64,000 nt of DNA from Axinella damicornis. Lineage: Eukaryota > Porifera > Demospongiae > Axinellida > Axinellidae. The notes below the pieces were generated by a model that saw only the letters and a program-made list of their open reading frames with translations, was not told the DNA's origin and ran no database searches. The stretch lies in assembly GCA_963931865.1 (NCBI GenBank), contig OZ007506.1:10169301-10233300 (forward strand), given 5' to 3'. The translations under genes were made by a program, and so were the position numbers. Each line of letters begins with the position of its first letter. The first letter of the stretch is position 1. Positions 1 through 12,380 of the stretch are shown in pieces.

Positions 1-1061
1 CCATGTGGGCGTGTCACGCCCCGTAGGGGCGTGGCCGGCCCCGTTGGGGCGTGGCCGGCTCCAATTGGGCGTGGCCGGCCCCGTGGGAGCGAGGCCGGCC
101 ACGTGGGATTGTTGCCGGCCCCGTGGGGGCTTGGCCAGCCCCGTGGGGGCGTGGCCGGCCCCGGGGGGGCGTCGGCCCCGTGGGGGCGTGGCCGGGGGCG
201 TGGGCGGCCCCGTGGGGGCGTTTCCGGCACCGTGGGGGCGTGGCCGGCCCCGTGGGGGAGTGGCCGTCCCCGTGGGTGCGTGTCCAACCCCGTGCGGGCG
301 TGGCCGACCCCGTGGGGGCGTGGCCGCCCTTGTGGGGGCGTGGCACGCCCCGTGGCCGGCCCCGTGGGGGCGTGGCCTGCCCCGTGGGGTCGTGGCAGGC
401 CCCGTGGGGGCGTTGCCGGCCCCGTGGGGGCGTGGCCAGCCCCGGAGGGGCGAAGCCCGCCCCGTGGGGGCGTGGTCAGCCCCGTGGGGGTGTGGCCCGC
501 CCCGTGGGGGCGTGGCCGGCCCTGTGGGGGCGTTGCCGGCCCCGTGGCCGGCCCCGTGGGGGCGTGGCCGGCAACGTGGAATCTAGCAGGCCCCGTGGGG
601 GCGTGGCCGGCCCCGTGGGGGCGTGGTTGGCCCCGTCTGGGAGAGGCCGGGGGCGTGGTCGGCCCCGTGGGAGCGTGGCCGGCTCTGTGGGGGCGTGGCC
701 GGCCCCGTGGCCGGTCCCGTGGGTGAGTGGCCGGCCCCGTGGGGTCGTGGCCGGCCCCGTGGGGGAGTGGCCGGCCCCGTGGGGGTGTGGCCCGCCCCGT
801 GGGGCGTGGACCGCCCCAGAGGGGCGAGTCAAACCCATTGGGGGCGTGGTCGGCCCCGTGGGGGTGTAGCCCGCCCCGTGGAAGCGCGGCCGACACCATG
901 GGGGCAAGGCCGGCCTCATGGGGGCGTGGCCGGCCCCGTGGAGTCGTGGCTCGCCCCTTGGGGGCGTGGCCGGCCCGTGGGGGAATGGCCGGCCCTGTGG
1001 GGGCGTGGCCGGCCCCGTGGGGGTGTAGCCGGCCCCGTGGGGACGTGGCCGGCCCCGTGGG

Positions 1062-3265
1062 GGCGTGGCAGTACGTGGGGGCGTGGCCCGCCCCGGGGCG
1101 ACGTGGTCGGTCCCTTGGAGGCGTGACCGGCTCTGTGGAGGCGTGGCCGGCCCCGTGGGGGCGTGGCCCGCCCCAAGGGGGCATGGCCCACCCCGTGGTG
1201 GCGTGGCCGGTCCAGTGGGGGCATGGCCAGCCCCGTGAAGGCTTGGCCGGCCCCATGGGGGCGTGGCCCACCCCGTGGGGGCATGGCCGGTCCCGTGGAG
1301 GCGTGGACGGCCCCGTGGGGGCTTGGCCGGCCCCGGGGGGGCGTGGACCGCACCAGGGGGGCGGGGCCCGCACCGTGGGGGCGTGGCCGGTCCCGGGGGG
1401 GCGTGGCCGGCCCCGTGGGGGCATTGCCGGCACGTGGGTGCGTGGCCAGCCCCGTGGGTGCGTGGCCGGCCCTGAGGGTTCGTGGCCGGTCCCATGGGGG
1501 CGAGGCCGGCCCCATGGGAGCGTGTCCTCTCCCGTGGGGGTGTGGCCGGCCCCGTGGGGGCGTGTCCGGCCCCGTGGGGCCGTAGCCGGCCCTGAGGGTT
1601 CGAGGCCGGGCCCATTGGGGCGAGGCCGGCCCCGTGGGAGCGTGTCCGGACTCGTGGGGGTTTTGCTGACCCAGTGGGGGCGTGTTCCGCCCCGTGGGGG
1701 CGTGGCCGGCCCCGTGGGGGCGTGACCGGTCCCGTGGGGTCGTGGCCGGCCCAGTGGGGGAGAAGCCGGCCCCGTGGGGCCGTGGCCGGCCCCGTGGGGG
1801 CGTGGCCCGCCCGGTGGGGGCGTGGCCCGCCCCGGAGGGGCGTGGCCCGCCCCGGAGGGGCGTGGCCCGCCCCGTGGGGGCGTGGCCAACCCCGTGGGGG
1901 CGTGGCCGGCCCTGTGGGGCGTGGCCGGCCCCGTGGGGATGTGGCCGCCCCCGTGGGGGCGTTGCCGACCCCGTGGGTGCGTGGCCCCCCCGTGGGGGCG
2001 TGGTCCGCCCCGGAGGGGCGAGGCCCGCCCCGTTGAGGCGTTGCCGGCCCCGTGGGGGCGTGGCCGGCCCCGTGGGGGCGTGACCGGCCCCGTGGGGCGT
2101 GGCCGGTTCCGTGGGGGCGTGGCCGGCCCCGTGGGGGCGTGGCCGGTCCCGTGGGGCGTGGACGGCCACGTGGGGGCGTGGCCGGCACCGTGGGGGCATT
2201 GGCAGCCCCGAAGGGACGTGGCCGGCCCCGTGGGTGCGTGGCCCGCCCCGTGGGGGCGTGACCGGCACCGTGGGGGCGTGGCCGGCCCCGTGGGGGCGTG
2301 GCAGTACTAGTGGGGGCGTGGCCCGCCCCGGGGCGACGTGGTCCGCCCCTTGGAGGCGTGACCGGCTCTGTGGAGGCGTGGCCGGCCCCGTGGGGGCGTG
2401 GCCCGCCCCAAGGGGGCATGGCCCACCCCGTGGTGGTGTGGCCGGTCCAGTGGGGGCATGGCCGGCCCCGTGAAGGCTTGGCCGGCCCCATGGGGGCGTG
2501 GCCCACCCCGTGGGGGCTGGCCGGTCCCGTGGAGGCGTGGACGGCCCCGTGGGGGCTTGGCCGGCCCCGTGGGGGCGTGGACCGCACCAAGGGGGCGGGG
2601 CCCGCACCGTGGGGGCGTGGCCGGTCCCGGGGGGGCGTGGCCGGCCCTGTGGGGGCATTGCCGGCCCCGTGGGGGCGTGGCCAGCCCCGTGGGTGCGTGG
2701 CCGGCCCTGAGGGTTCGTGGCCGGTCCCATGGGGGCGAGGCCTGCCCCATGGGAGCGTGTCCTGCCCCGTGGGGGTGTGGCCGGCCCCGTGGGAGCGTGT
2801 CCGGCCCCGTGGGGCTGTAGCCGGCCCTGAGGGTTCGAGGCCGGGCCCATTGGGGTGAGGCCGGCCCCGTGGGAGCGTGTCCGGACTCGTGGGGGGTTTG
2901 CTGACCCAGTGGGGGCGTGTTCCGCCCCGTGGGGGCGTGGCCGGCCCCGTGGGGGCGTGACCGGTCCCGTGGGGTCGTGGCCGGCCCAGTGGGGGAGTAG
3001 CCGGCCCAGTGGGGCCGTGGCCGGCCCCGTGGGGGCGTGGCCCGCCCGGTGGGGGCGTGGCACGCCCCGGAGGGGCGTGGCCCGCCCCGTGGGGGCGTGG
3101 CCAACCCCGTGGGGGCGTGGCCGGCCCCGTGGGGCGTGGCCGGCCCCGTGGGGATGTGGCCGCCCCCGTGGGGGCGTTGCCGACCCCGTGGGTGCGTGGC
3201 CCCCCCGTGGGGGCGTGGCCCGCCCCGGAGGGGCGAGGCCCGCCCCGTTGAGGCGTTGCTGGCCC
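1062..3265 (+). repeat. Tandem higher-order repeat of about 1.2 kb (two copies)
   Basis: Two matching segments, about 1062-2050 and 2297-3265. Both begin near a distinctive gcgtggcagtac followed by cgccccggggcgacgtgg, and both end near ggggatgtggccgccccc and cgttgaggcgttg. The landmarks are offset by 1,232 bp at the start and about 1,213 bp at the end. Partial relatives of the start landmark occur near 3983 (gcagtcgtag) and 4370 (gcagtcctag), so the unit was duplicated more than once and then eroded. Boundaries are approximate and were set by eye. Confidence 0.7.
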
Positions 3266-6200
3266 CGTGGGGGCGTGGCCGGACCCGTGGGGGCGTGGCC
3301 GGCCCCGTGGGGGCTTGGCCGGCACCATGGTGGCGTGGCCGGCCGCATGGAGTCGTGGCCGGCCCCGTGGGGGCGTGGCCCGCCCAGGGTGGCGTAGCCC
3401 GCCCTGTGGGGGGTGGTGGCGGCCCGGTGGGGGAGTGGCCGGCCCCGTGGGGGCGTGGCCAGTCCCGTGAAGGCGTGGCCGGCCCAGTTGGGGCTTGGCC
3501 GTCCCTGAGGATTTGGGGCCGGCCCCGTGGGGGCGAGGCCGGCCCAGTGTGGCGTGGCCGGCCCCGTGGGGGAATGGCCGGCCCCATTGGGGTGTGGCCC
3601 GCCCCGTGGGGACGTGGCCGGCCCCGTAGGGACGTGACCGGCCCCGTGGGGGCGTGGCCAGCCCCGTGGGGACGTGGCAGGCCCCGTGGGGGCGTGGCCG
3701 GTCCCGTGGGGCGTGGACAACCACGTGGGGGCGTGGCCGGCCCCGTGGGGGCATGGCCGGCCCCGAAGGGGCGTGGCCGGCAACGTGGGTGCGTGGCCCG
3801 CCCCGTGGGGGCGTGACCGGCCCCGTGGGGGCGTGGCCGGTACCGTGGGGACGTGGCACGCCCCTTGGTGCCATGGCCGGCCCCGTGGACCGTCGCTGGC
3901 CCCGTGGGGGCGTGGCCGGCCCCGTGGTGGCGTAGCCGGCCCCGTGGGGGCCTTGCCGGCTTCGTGGGGCGTGGCAGTCGTAGTGTGGGCGTGGCCCGCC
4001 TCGGGGTGGCGTGGTCCGCCCCTTGGGGCGTGGCCGGCCCCGTGGAAGCGTGGCCGGTCTAGTGGGGGCATGGTCCGCCCCAAGGGGGCGTGTCCCGCCC
4101 CGTGGGGGCGTGGCCGGTTCCGTGGGTGCGTGGCCGGCCCCGTGGGGGCTTGGCCGGCCCCGAAGGGGCGTAGCCAGCAACGTGGGTGAGTGGCCAGCCC
4201 GGTGGGGCGTCACCGGCTCCGTTGGGGCGCGGCCGGACCCGTGGGAACGTGGCTAGCCCCTTGGTTCCATGGCCGGCCCCGTGGGCCGTGGCCGGCCCCG
4301 TGGGGGCGTGGCCGGCCCCGTGGGGGCGTAGCTGGCCCCTTGGGGGCCTGGCCGGCCCCGTGGGGGCGTGGCAGTCCTAGTGGGGGCGTGGCCCACACCG
4401 GGGCAAAGTGGTCCGCCCCTTGGGGCGTGGCCGGCCCGGTGGAGGCGTGGCCGGCCTCGTGAGGGCGTGGCCCGCCCCAAGAGGGCGTGTCCCGCCCCGT
4501 GTGGGCGTGACCGTTCCCGTGGGTGCGTGGCGGCCCCGTGGGGGCTTGGCCGGGCCCATGGAGGTGTGGCCCGCCCCATGGGGGTATGGCCAGTTCCGTG
4601 GGGGCGTGGCCGGCCCCGTGGGGGCTTGGCCAGCCCCGTTGGGGAGTGGACCGCGCCAAGGGGGCGTGGACCGCTCCGTGGGGGCGTGGCCGGTCCCGTG
4701 GGGGCGTGGCCGTCCCGTTAGGGCGTTGCCGGCCCCGTGGGGGCGTGTCCGGCCCAGTGGGGGCTTGGAAGGCCCCGTGGGGGCTTGGCCGGCCCCTTGT
4801 GGGCGTGGCCCGCCCCGTGGGGACGTGGCCGGCCCCGTGGGAGCGTGGCCGGCACCGTGGGGGCTTGGCTAGCCCCGACGGGGCGTGGCCCGCCCCGTGG
4901 GGGTGTGGCCGGTCCCGTGGGGGCGTGGCCGGTCCAGTGGGGGAATAGCCGGTCCCGTGGGGGCGTGGTTGGCCCCGTGGGGGCATTGCCGGCCCCGTGG
5001 GGGCGTGGCCCGCCCCGTGGGGGCGTGGCCGGCACCATGGGGGACTGGCTGACCCCATGGGGGCGTGTCCCAACCCAAGGGGGCGTTGCCGGCCCAGTGG
5101 GGGCGTGGCCAGCTCCGTGGGGGCGTGGCCGGCCCTGTGGGGGCGAGGCCTGCCACGTGGGGTTGTGGCCGGCCCCGTGGGTGCGTGGCCGGCCCCGTGG
5201 GGGTGTGGCAGGCCCCGTGGTGGCGTGGTCGGCCCCGTGGTGGCGTGGCCGGGGGCGTGGGCGGCACTGTGGTGTCGTTGTCGGCCCCGTGTGGGCGTTG
5301 CCGGCCCCGAGGGGGCGTGGCCGTCCCCGTGGGGGCGTGGCTGGCCCCGTGGGGGCGTGGCAGGCTCCTTGGGGGCGTGGCAGGCCCCGTGGTGGCGTGG
5401 CCGGCCCCGTGGGGTCGTGGCAGGCCCCGTGGGGGCGTGACCGGCCCAGTGGGGGCGTGGCTGGTTCCGTGGGGGCGTTGTCGGCCCAGTGGGGGCGTGG
5501 CCGGCTCCGTGGGGTCGTGGTCGGCCCCGTGGGGGCGTGGCCGGGGGAGTGGACGGCCTCTTGGGGGCTTGGCCGGCCCCGTGGCCGGCCCCGTGGGTTC
5601 GTGGACGGTCCGTGGGGGCGTGGCCGGCCCTGTGGGGGCAAGGCCGGCCACGTGGGGTCGTGGCCGGCCCCGTGGGGGCGTGGCCGGCCACGTGGGGGCG
5701 TGGCCGGCCCCGTGGTGGCGTGGTCGGCCACGTGGTGGCGTGGCCGGGGGCGTGGGCGGCCCCGTGGGGTCGTTGCCGGCCCCGTGGGGGTGTGGCCGGC
5801 CCCGAGGGGGCGAGGCCGTTCCCGTGGGGGAGTGACCGGCCCCGTGGGGGCGTGGCAGGCTCCGTGGGGGCGTGATAGGCCCCCGTGGTGGCGTGGCCGG
5901 CATCGTGGCCGGCCCCGAGGCCGGCCCCGTGGGGGCGTGGCCGGCCCCGTGGGGTCGTGGCAGGCCCCATGGGAGCGTGGCCGGCCCCGTGGGGTCGTGG
6001 CACGCCCCGTGGGGGCGTGGCCCGTCCCGGTGGGGCGAGGCCCGCCTTGTGGGGGCGTTGTCTGCCCCGTGGGGGTGTGGCCCGCCCCGTGGGGGCGTGG
6101 CCGTCCCTTTGCGGGCGTGGCCGGCCCCGTGGGGGTGTGACCGGCCACGTGGGGTCGTGGCAAGCCCCGTGGGGGCGTGGCCGGAACCGTGGGGGCGTGG

Positions 6201-7139
6201 CCGGCCCGTGGGGGCGTGGTCGGCCCCGTGGGGGCGTGGCAGGGGGCGTGGGCGTCCCGGTGGGGGCTTGGACGGCCCAGTGGCCGGCCCTAGGGGAGTG
6301 GCCGGCGCTGATGGGGCTTGACCGGCCCCGTGGGGGCGTGGTTGGCTCTGTGGGGTTGTGGCCGGCCCCGTAGGGACGTGGCCGGCCCCGTAGGGGCGTG
6401 GCCCAACCCGTGCGGGCGTGGCCCACCCCGGAGGGGTGAGGCCCGCCCCGTTTGAGCGTGGTCGGCCCCATGGGGGTGTACCCCGCTCCGTGGGGCGTGG
6501 CCGGCACCATGGGGGTGTGGCCGGCCCGATGGGGGCGTGTCACACCCCGTGAGGGCGTGGTCGGCCCCGTGGGGGCGTTGCCGTCTCCGTGGGGGCGTTG
6601 CCGGCACCGTGGGGGCGAGGCAGGACACGTGGGGTCGTGGTCGGTCCCGTTGGGGCGTGGCCGGCCCCGTGGGGGCGTAGTCGGCCCCATGGTGGCGTGG
6701 CCGGGGGCGTGGTCTGCCCCGTGGGGGTGTGTCCCGACCCGAGGGGGCGTGGCCGGCTTTGTGGGGGCGTGGCCAGCCCCAAGGCCAGCCTCGTGGGGGC
6801 GTGACCGGCCACGTGGGGTCGTGGCCAGCCCCGAGGGGGCGTGGCCAGCACCGCGGGGAATGGCCGGCCCCGTGGGGCGTGTTTGGCCAGTGGGGGCGTG
6901 GCCGGGGGAGTGGTCGGCCCCGTGGGAGTGTGACCGTCCCAGTTGGGTCGTGGCCGGCCCCGTGGCCGGCCACGTGGGGGTGTGGCCGGCCCTGTGGGGG
7001 CGTTGCCGGCCCCGTGGCCAGCCCCGTGGGGGCGTTGCCGGCCCCGTGGGGGCGTGTCCGGCCACGTGGGGGCGTGGTTGGCCCTGTGGGGTCGTGGCCG
7101 GCCCTGTAGGGGCTTGACCGGCCCCGTGGGGGTGTAGCC

Positions 7140-10100
7140 CGCCCCGTGGGGGCGTGTCCGGCACCATGGGGGCTTGACCGGCCCCATGGGGGCGTGTTCC
7201 ACCCCGTGGGGGCGTGGCCGGCCCCGTGGGAGCGTGGTTGTCTCCGTGGGGGCGTGGCCGGCCCCGTTTGGGCGAGGCCTTCCACGTGGGGTTGTGGCCG
7301 GCCCCGTGGGGGCGTGGCCGGCCCCGTGGGTGCGTGGCCTGCCCCGTTGGGGCGTGGTCGGCCCCGTGGGGGCGTTGCCGGGGCGTGGGCGGCCCTGTGG
7401 GGGCTTGACTTGCTCCGTGGCCGGCCAATTGGGGGCGTGGCCGGCCCGGTGGGGGCGTGTCCGGCCCCGTGGGGCGTGGTTGGCCCCGTGGGGTCGTGGC
7501 CGGCACTGTAGGGACGTGGCCGGCCCCGTGGGGTTGTGGCCCTACCCGTGGGGGCGTTGCCCGCCCCGGAGGGGTGAGGCCCGCCCCGTGGGGGCGTGGT
7601 CGGCCCCGTGGGGGTGTAGCCCGCCCCGTTGGGCGTGGCCGGCACCATGGGGGCGTAGCCGGCCTCATGGGAGCGTGTCCCACCCCGTGGGGGCGTGGAC
7701 GGCCCCGTGGGGGCGTGGGCGGCCCCGTGGGGGCGTGGCCGGCTCCGTGGGGGCGTGACCGACATTGTGGGAACGAGGCCGGTGACGTGGGGTCGTGGCC
7801 GGCCCTGTGGGGTCGTGCCGGCAACGTTGGGGCGTGGCCGGACCCGTGGGGGTGTGGTCGGCCCCGTGGTGGCGTGGCCGGGGGCGTCGGCGGCCCCGTG
7901 GGGGCATTACCGGCCCCGTGGGGGCGTGGCCGGCTCCGTGGGGGCGTGGCCGTCCCCGTGGGGGTGTGGCCGGCCCCGTGGGGCTGGCCGGCCTCGTGGA
8001 GGCGTGGACGGCCTTTTGGGTGCGTGGCCGGCCCCGTGGGGTCGTGGCAGGCCCCGTGGGGGCGTGGCCGGCCCCGTGGGGGCGTGGCACGCCCCGTGGG
8101 GGCGTGGCCGGCCCCGTGGGGGCGTGGCCCACCCCGGAAGGGCGAGGCCCGCCCCGTGGGGGCGTGGTCTGCCCCGTTGGGGTGTGGCCCGCCCGGTTGG
8201 GGCGTGGTCGGCTTTGTGGGGGCGTGGCCGGCCCCGTGGGGGCGTGACCGGGCACGTGCGGTCGTTGCCAGCCCCGTGGGGGCGTTGCCAGCACCGCGGG
8301 GGAGTGGCCGGCACTGTGGGGGCGTGTTTGGCACCGTGGGGGCGTGACCGGGCACGTGCGGTCGTTGCCAGCCCCGTGGGGGCGTTGCCAGCACCGCGGG
8401 GGAGTGGCCGGCACTGTGGGGGCGTGTTTGGCACCGTGGGGGCGTGGGCGGCCACGTGGGAGAGTGGCCGGCCCTGTGGGGGTGTGGCCGGCCCCGTGGG
8501 GGCGTGGCCGGCCCTTTGGGGGCGTTGCCGGCCCCGTGGACGGCCCTGTGGGGGCTTGGCCGGCCCCGCGGGGGCGTGGCCGGCCCCGTGGTGGCGTGGC
8601 CGGCCCCGTGGGGGCGTTGTTGGCCCTGTGGGGTCATGGCCGGCCCCGTAGGGGCGTGGCCGGCCCCGTGGGGGTGTAGCCCTCCCCGTGGGGGCGTGGC
8701 CAGCACCATGGGTGCTTGGCCGGCCCAATGGGGTCGTGTCCCACCCCGTGGGGGCGTGGCCGGCCCCGTGGGGGTGTAGCCGGCCCCGTGGGGGCGTGGT
8801 CAACCCCGTGGGGGCGTGGTCGGCCCCGTGGAGGCGTGGCCGGGGTCGTGGGCGGCCCCATGGTGGCTTGGCCGCCCCGGTGGGGGATCCCGTGGCGGCG
8901 TGGCCGGCCCCGAGGGAACGTGGTTGGCCCCGTGAGGTCGTGGCCGGCCCCGTCGGGACGTTGCCGGCACCGTGGGGGCGAGGCCCGACCCGTGGGGGCG
9001 TGGCCCGCCCCGGAAGGCTGAGGCCCGCCGCGTGGGGGCGTGGTCGGCCCCGTGGGGGTGTAGCTTGGCCCGTGGGGCGTAGCCGGCACCATGTGGGCGT
9101 GGCCGGCCCCATGGGGGCGTTTCCCTTTCCCGTGGGGGCGTGGACGGCCCCGTGGGGGCGTGGCCGGCTCCGTGGGGGCGTGGCCGGCCCCGTGTCGGCG
9201 AGGCCGGCCACGTGGGGTTGTGGCCGGCCCCGGGGGGGCGTGTCCGGCCCCGTGGGAATGTGGTTGGCCCCGTGGGGTCGTGGCCGGGTCCGTAGAAGCG
9301 TGGCCGGTCCCGTTGGGGTGTAGCCCGCCCCGTGGGGGCGTGGCCGGCACCATGGGGGCTTGGCCGGCCCCATGGGGGTGTGTCCCACACCGTGGGGGCG
9401 TGGCCGGCTCCATGGGAACGTGGCCGGCTCCGTGGGGGCGTGGCCGGCCCCGTGGGGGCGAGGACGGCCACGTGGGGTTGTGGCCGGCCCCGTGGGGGCG
9501 TGTCCGGCCCTTTGGTGGCGTGCTTAGCCCCGTGGGGTTGTGGCCGGCCCCGTAGGGGCGTGGCCGGTCCCGTTGGGGTGTAGCCCGCCCCGTGTGGGCG
9601 TGGCCGGCACCATGGGAGCTTGGCCGGCCCCATGGGTGTGTGTCCCACCCCGTGGGGGCGTGGCCGGCCCCGTGGGGGCGTGGCCGGCCCCGTGGGGGCG
9701 TGGCCGGCCGCGTGGGGGCGTGGTTGGCCCTGTGGGGCCGTGGCCGGCACTGTAGGGGCTTGACCGGCCCCGTGGGGGTGTAGCCCGCCCCGTGGGGGCG
9801 TTTCCGGCACCATGGGGGCTTGACCGGCCCCATGGGGGCGTGTCCCATCCCGTGGTGGCGTGGCCGGCCCCGTGGGAGCGTGGCCGTCTCCGTGGGAGCG
9901 TGGCCGGCCCCGTTTGGGCGAGGCCTTCCACGTGGGGTCATGGCCGGCCCCGTGGGGGCGTGGCCGGCCACGTGGGGGCGTGGCCTGCCCCGTTGGGGCG
10001 TGGTCGGCCCCGTGGGGGCGTTGCCAGGGCATGGGCGGCCCCGTGGGGGCTTGACTTGCTCCGTGGCCGGCCAATTGGGGGCGTGGCCGGCCCGGTGGGG

Positions 10101-12380
10101 GCGTGTCCGGCCCCGTGGGGGCGTGGTTGGCCCCGTGGGGTCGTGGCCGGCACTGTAGGGACGTGGCCGGCCCCGTGGGGTTGTGGCCCTACCCGTGGGG
10201 GCGTTGCCCGCTTCGGAGGGGTGAGGCCCGCCCCGTGGGGGCGTGTTCGGCACCGTGGGGGTGTAGCCCGCCCCGTTGGGCGTGGCCGGCACCATGGGGG
10301 CGTAGCCGGCCCCATGGGAGCGTGTCCCACCCCGTGGGGGCGTGGACGGCCCCGTGGGGGCGTGGACGACCCCGTGGGGGCGTGGCCGGCTTCGTGGGGG
10401 CGTAACCGGCATTGTGTGGGCGAGGCCGGCCACGTGGAGTCGTGGCCGGCCCCGTGAGGGCGTGCCGGCCCCGTGGGGGCGTGGCCGGACCCGTGGGGGC
10501 GTGGTCGGCCCCGTGGTGGCGTGGCCGGGGGCGTCGACGGCCCCGTGGGGGCATTACCGGCCCCGTGGGGGCGTGGCCGGCTCCGTGGGGGCGTGGCCGT
10601 CCCCGTGGGGGTGTGGCCGGCCCCGTGGGGCTGGCCGGCCCCGTGGAGGCGTGGACGGCCCTTTCGGTGCGTGGCCGGCCCCGTGGGGTCGTGGTAGTCC
10701 CCGTGGGGGCGTGGCCGGCCCCGTGGGGGCGTGGCACGCCCCGTGGGGGCGTGGCCGGCCCCGTGGGGGCGTGGCCCACCCCGGAAGGGCGAGGCCCGCC
10801 CCGTGGGGGCGTGGTCTACCCCGTGGGGGTGTGGCCCGCCCGGTTGGGGCGTGGTCGGCTTTGTGGGGGCGTGGCCGGCCCCGTGGCCGGCCCCGTGGGG
10901 GCGTGACCGGGCACGTGGGGTCGTTGCCAGCCCCTTGGGGGCGTTACCAGCACCGCAAGGGAGTGGCCGGCACCGTGGGGGCGTGTTTGGCACCGTGGGG
11001 GCATGGCCGGGGGCGTGGGCGGCCCCGTGGGAGAGTCTCCGGCCCTGTGGGGGTGTGGCCGGCCCCATGGGGGCGTGGCCGGCCCTTTGGGGGCGTTGCC
11101 GGCCCCGTGGACGGCCCTGTGGGGGCTTGGCCGGCCCCGCGGGGGCGTGGCCGGCCCCGTGGTGGCGTGGCCGGCCCCGTGGGGGCGTGGTTGGCCCTGT
11201 GGGGTCATGGCCGGCCCCGTAGGGGCGTGGCCGGCCCCGTGGGGGTGTAGCCCTCCCCGTGGGGGCGTGGCCAGCACCATGGGGGCTTGGCCGGCCCAAT
11301 GGGGTCGTGTCCCACCCCGTGGGGGCGTGGCCGGCCCCGTGGGGGTGTGGCCGGCCCAGTGGGGGCGTGGTCGACCCCGTGGGGGCGTGGTCGGCCCCGT
11401 GGAGGCGTGGCCGGGGTCGTGGGCAGCCCCGTGGTGGCTTGGCCGCCCCTGTGGGGGATCCCGTGGCGGCGTGGCCGGCCCTGTGGGTGCGTGGCCGGCC
11501 CCGAGGTAACGTGGTTGGCCCCGTGAGGTCGTGGCCGGCCCCGTCGGGACGTTGCCGGCACCGTGGGGGCGAGGCCCGACCCGTGGGGGCGTGGCCCGCC
11601 CCGGAGGGCTGAGGCCCGCCGCGTGGGGGCGTGGTCGGCCCCGTGAAGGTGTTGCTTGGCCCGTGGGGCGTGGCCGGCACCATGTGGGCGTGGCCGGCCC
11701 CATGGGAGCGCTTCCCTTTCCCGTGGGGGCGTGGACGGCCCCTTGGGGGCGTGGCCGGCTCCGTGGGGGCGTGGCCGGCCCCGTGTCGGCGAGGCCGGCC
11801 ACGTGGGGTTGTGGCCGGCCCCGGGGGGCGTGTCCGGCCCCGTGGGAACGTGGTTGGCCCCGTGGGGTTGTGGCCGGCCCCGTAGGGGCGTGGCCGGTCC
11901 CGTTGGGGTGTAGCCCGCCCCGTGGGGGCGTGGCCGGCACCATGGGGGCTTGGCCGGCCCCATGGGGGTGTGTCCCACCCCGTGGGGGCGTGGCCGGGGC
12001 CGTGGGGGCGTGGCCGGCTCCGTGGGAACGTGGCCGGCTCCGTGGGGGCGTGGCCGACCCCGTGGGGGCGAGGACGGCCACGTGGGGTTGTGGCCGGCCC
12101 CGTGGGTGCGTGTCCGGCCCCTTGGGGGCGTGGTTGGCCCCGTGGGGTCGTGGCCGGCCCCGTAGAGGCGTGGCCGGTCCCGTTGGGGTGTAGCCCGCCC
12201 CGTGGGGGCGTGGTCGGCACCATGGGGGCTTGGCCGGCCCCATGGGAGTGTGTCCCACCCCTTGGGGGCGTGGCCGGCCCCGTGGGGGCGTGGCCGGCTC
12301 CGTGGGGGCGTGGCCGGCCCCTTGGGGGCGAGGCCGGCCACGTAGGGTCGTTGCCTGCCACGTGGGGGCGTGGCCGGCCC
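7140..12380 (+). repeat. Large tandem duplication, period about 2.6 kb
   Basis: The segment at about 7140-9785 is repeated at about 9786-12380. Landmarks match in order: gcaccatgggggcttgaccgg (7161 and 9807, offset 2646), cttgacttgctccgtggccgg (near 7404 and 10050), cagcaccatggg with cccaatggggtcgtg (near 8700 and 11272), gggggatcccgtggcggcgtgg (near 8882 and 11455), and caccatgggggcttgg (near 9351 and 11941, offset 2590). The offset shrinks along the copy, so small indels have accumulated. Boundaries are approximate. Confidence 0.75.
8241..8440 (+). repeat. Exact 100-bp duplication (five satellite units)
   Basis: Positions 8241-8340 and 8341-8440 appear identical base for base. Each starts ggcgtgaccgggcacgtgcg and ends in tttggcaccgtggg. 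One hundred bases is five 20-bp units, so this is a very recent in-phase duplication, of the type expected from slippage or unequal exchange. The related single copy in the neighbouring large repeat (near 10905-11000) is not duplicated, so the event followed the 2.6-kb duplication. Confidence 0.85.
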
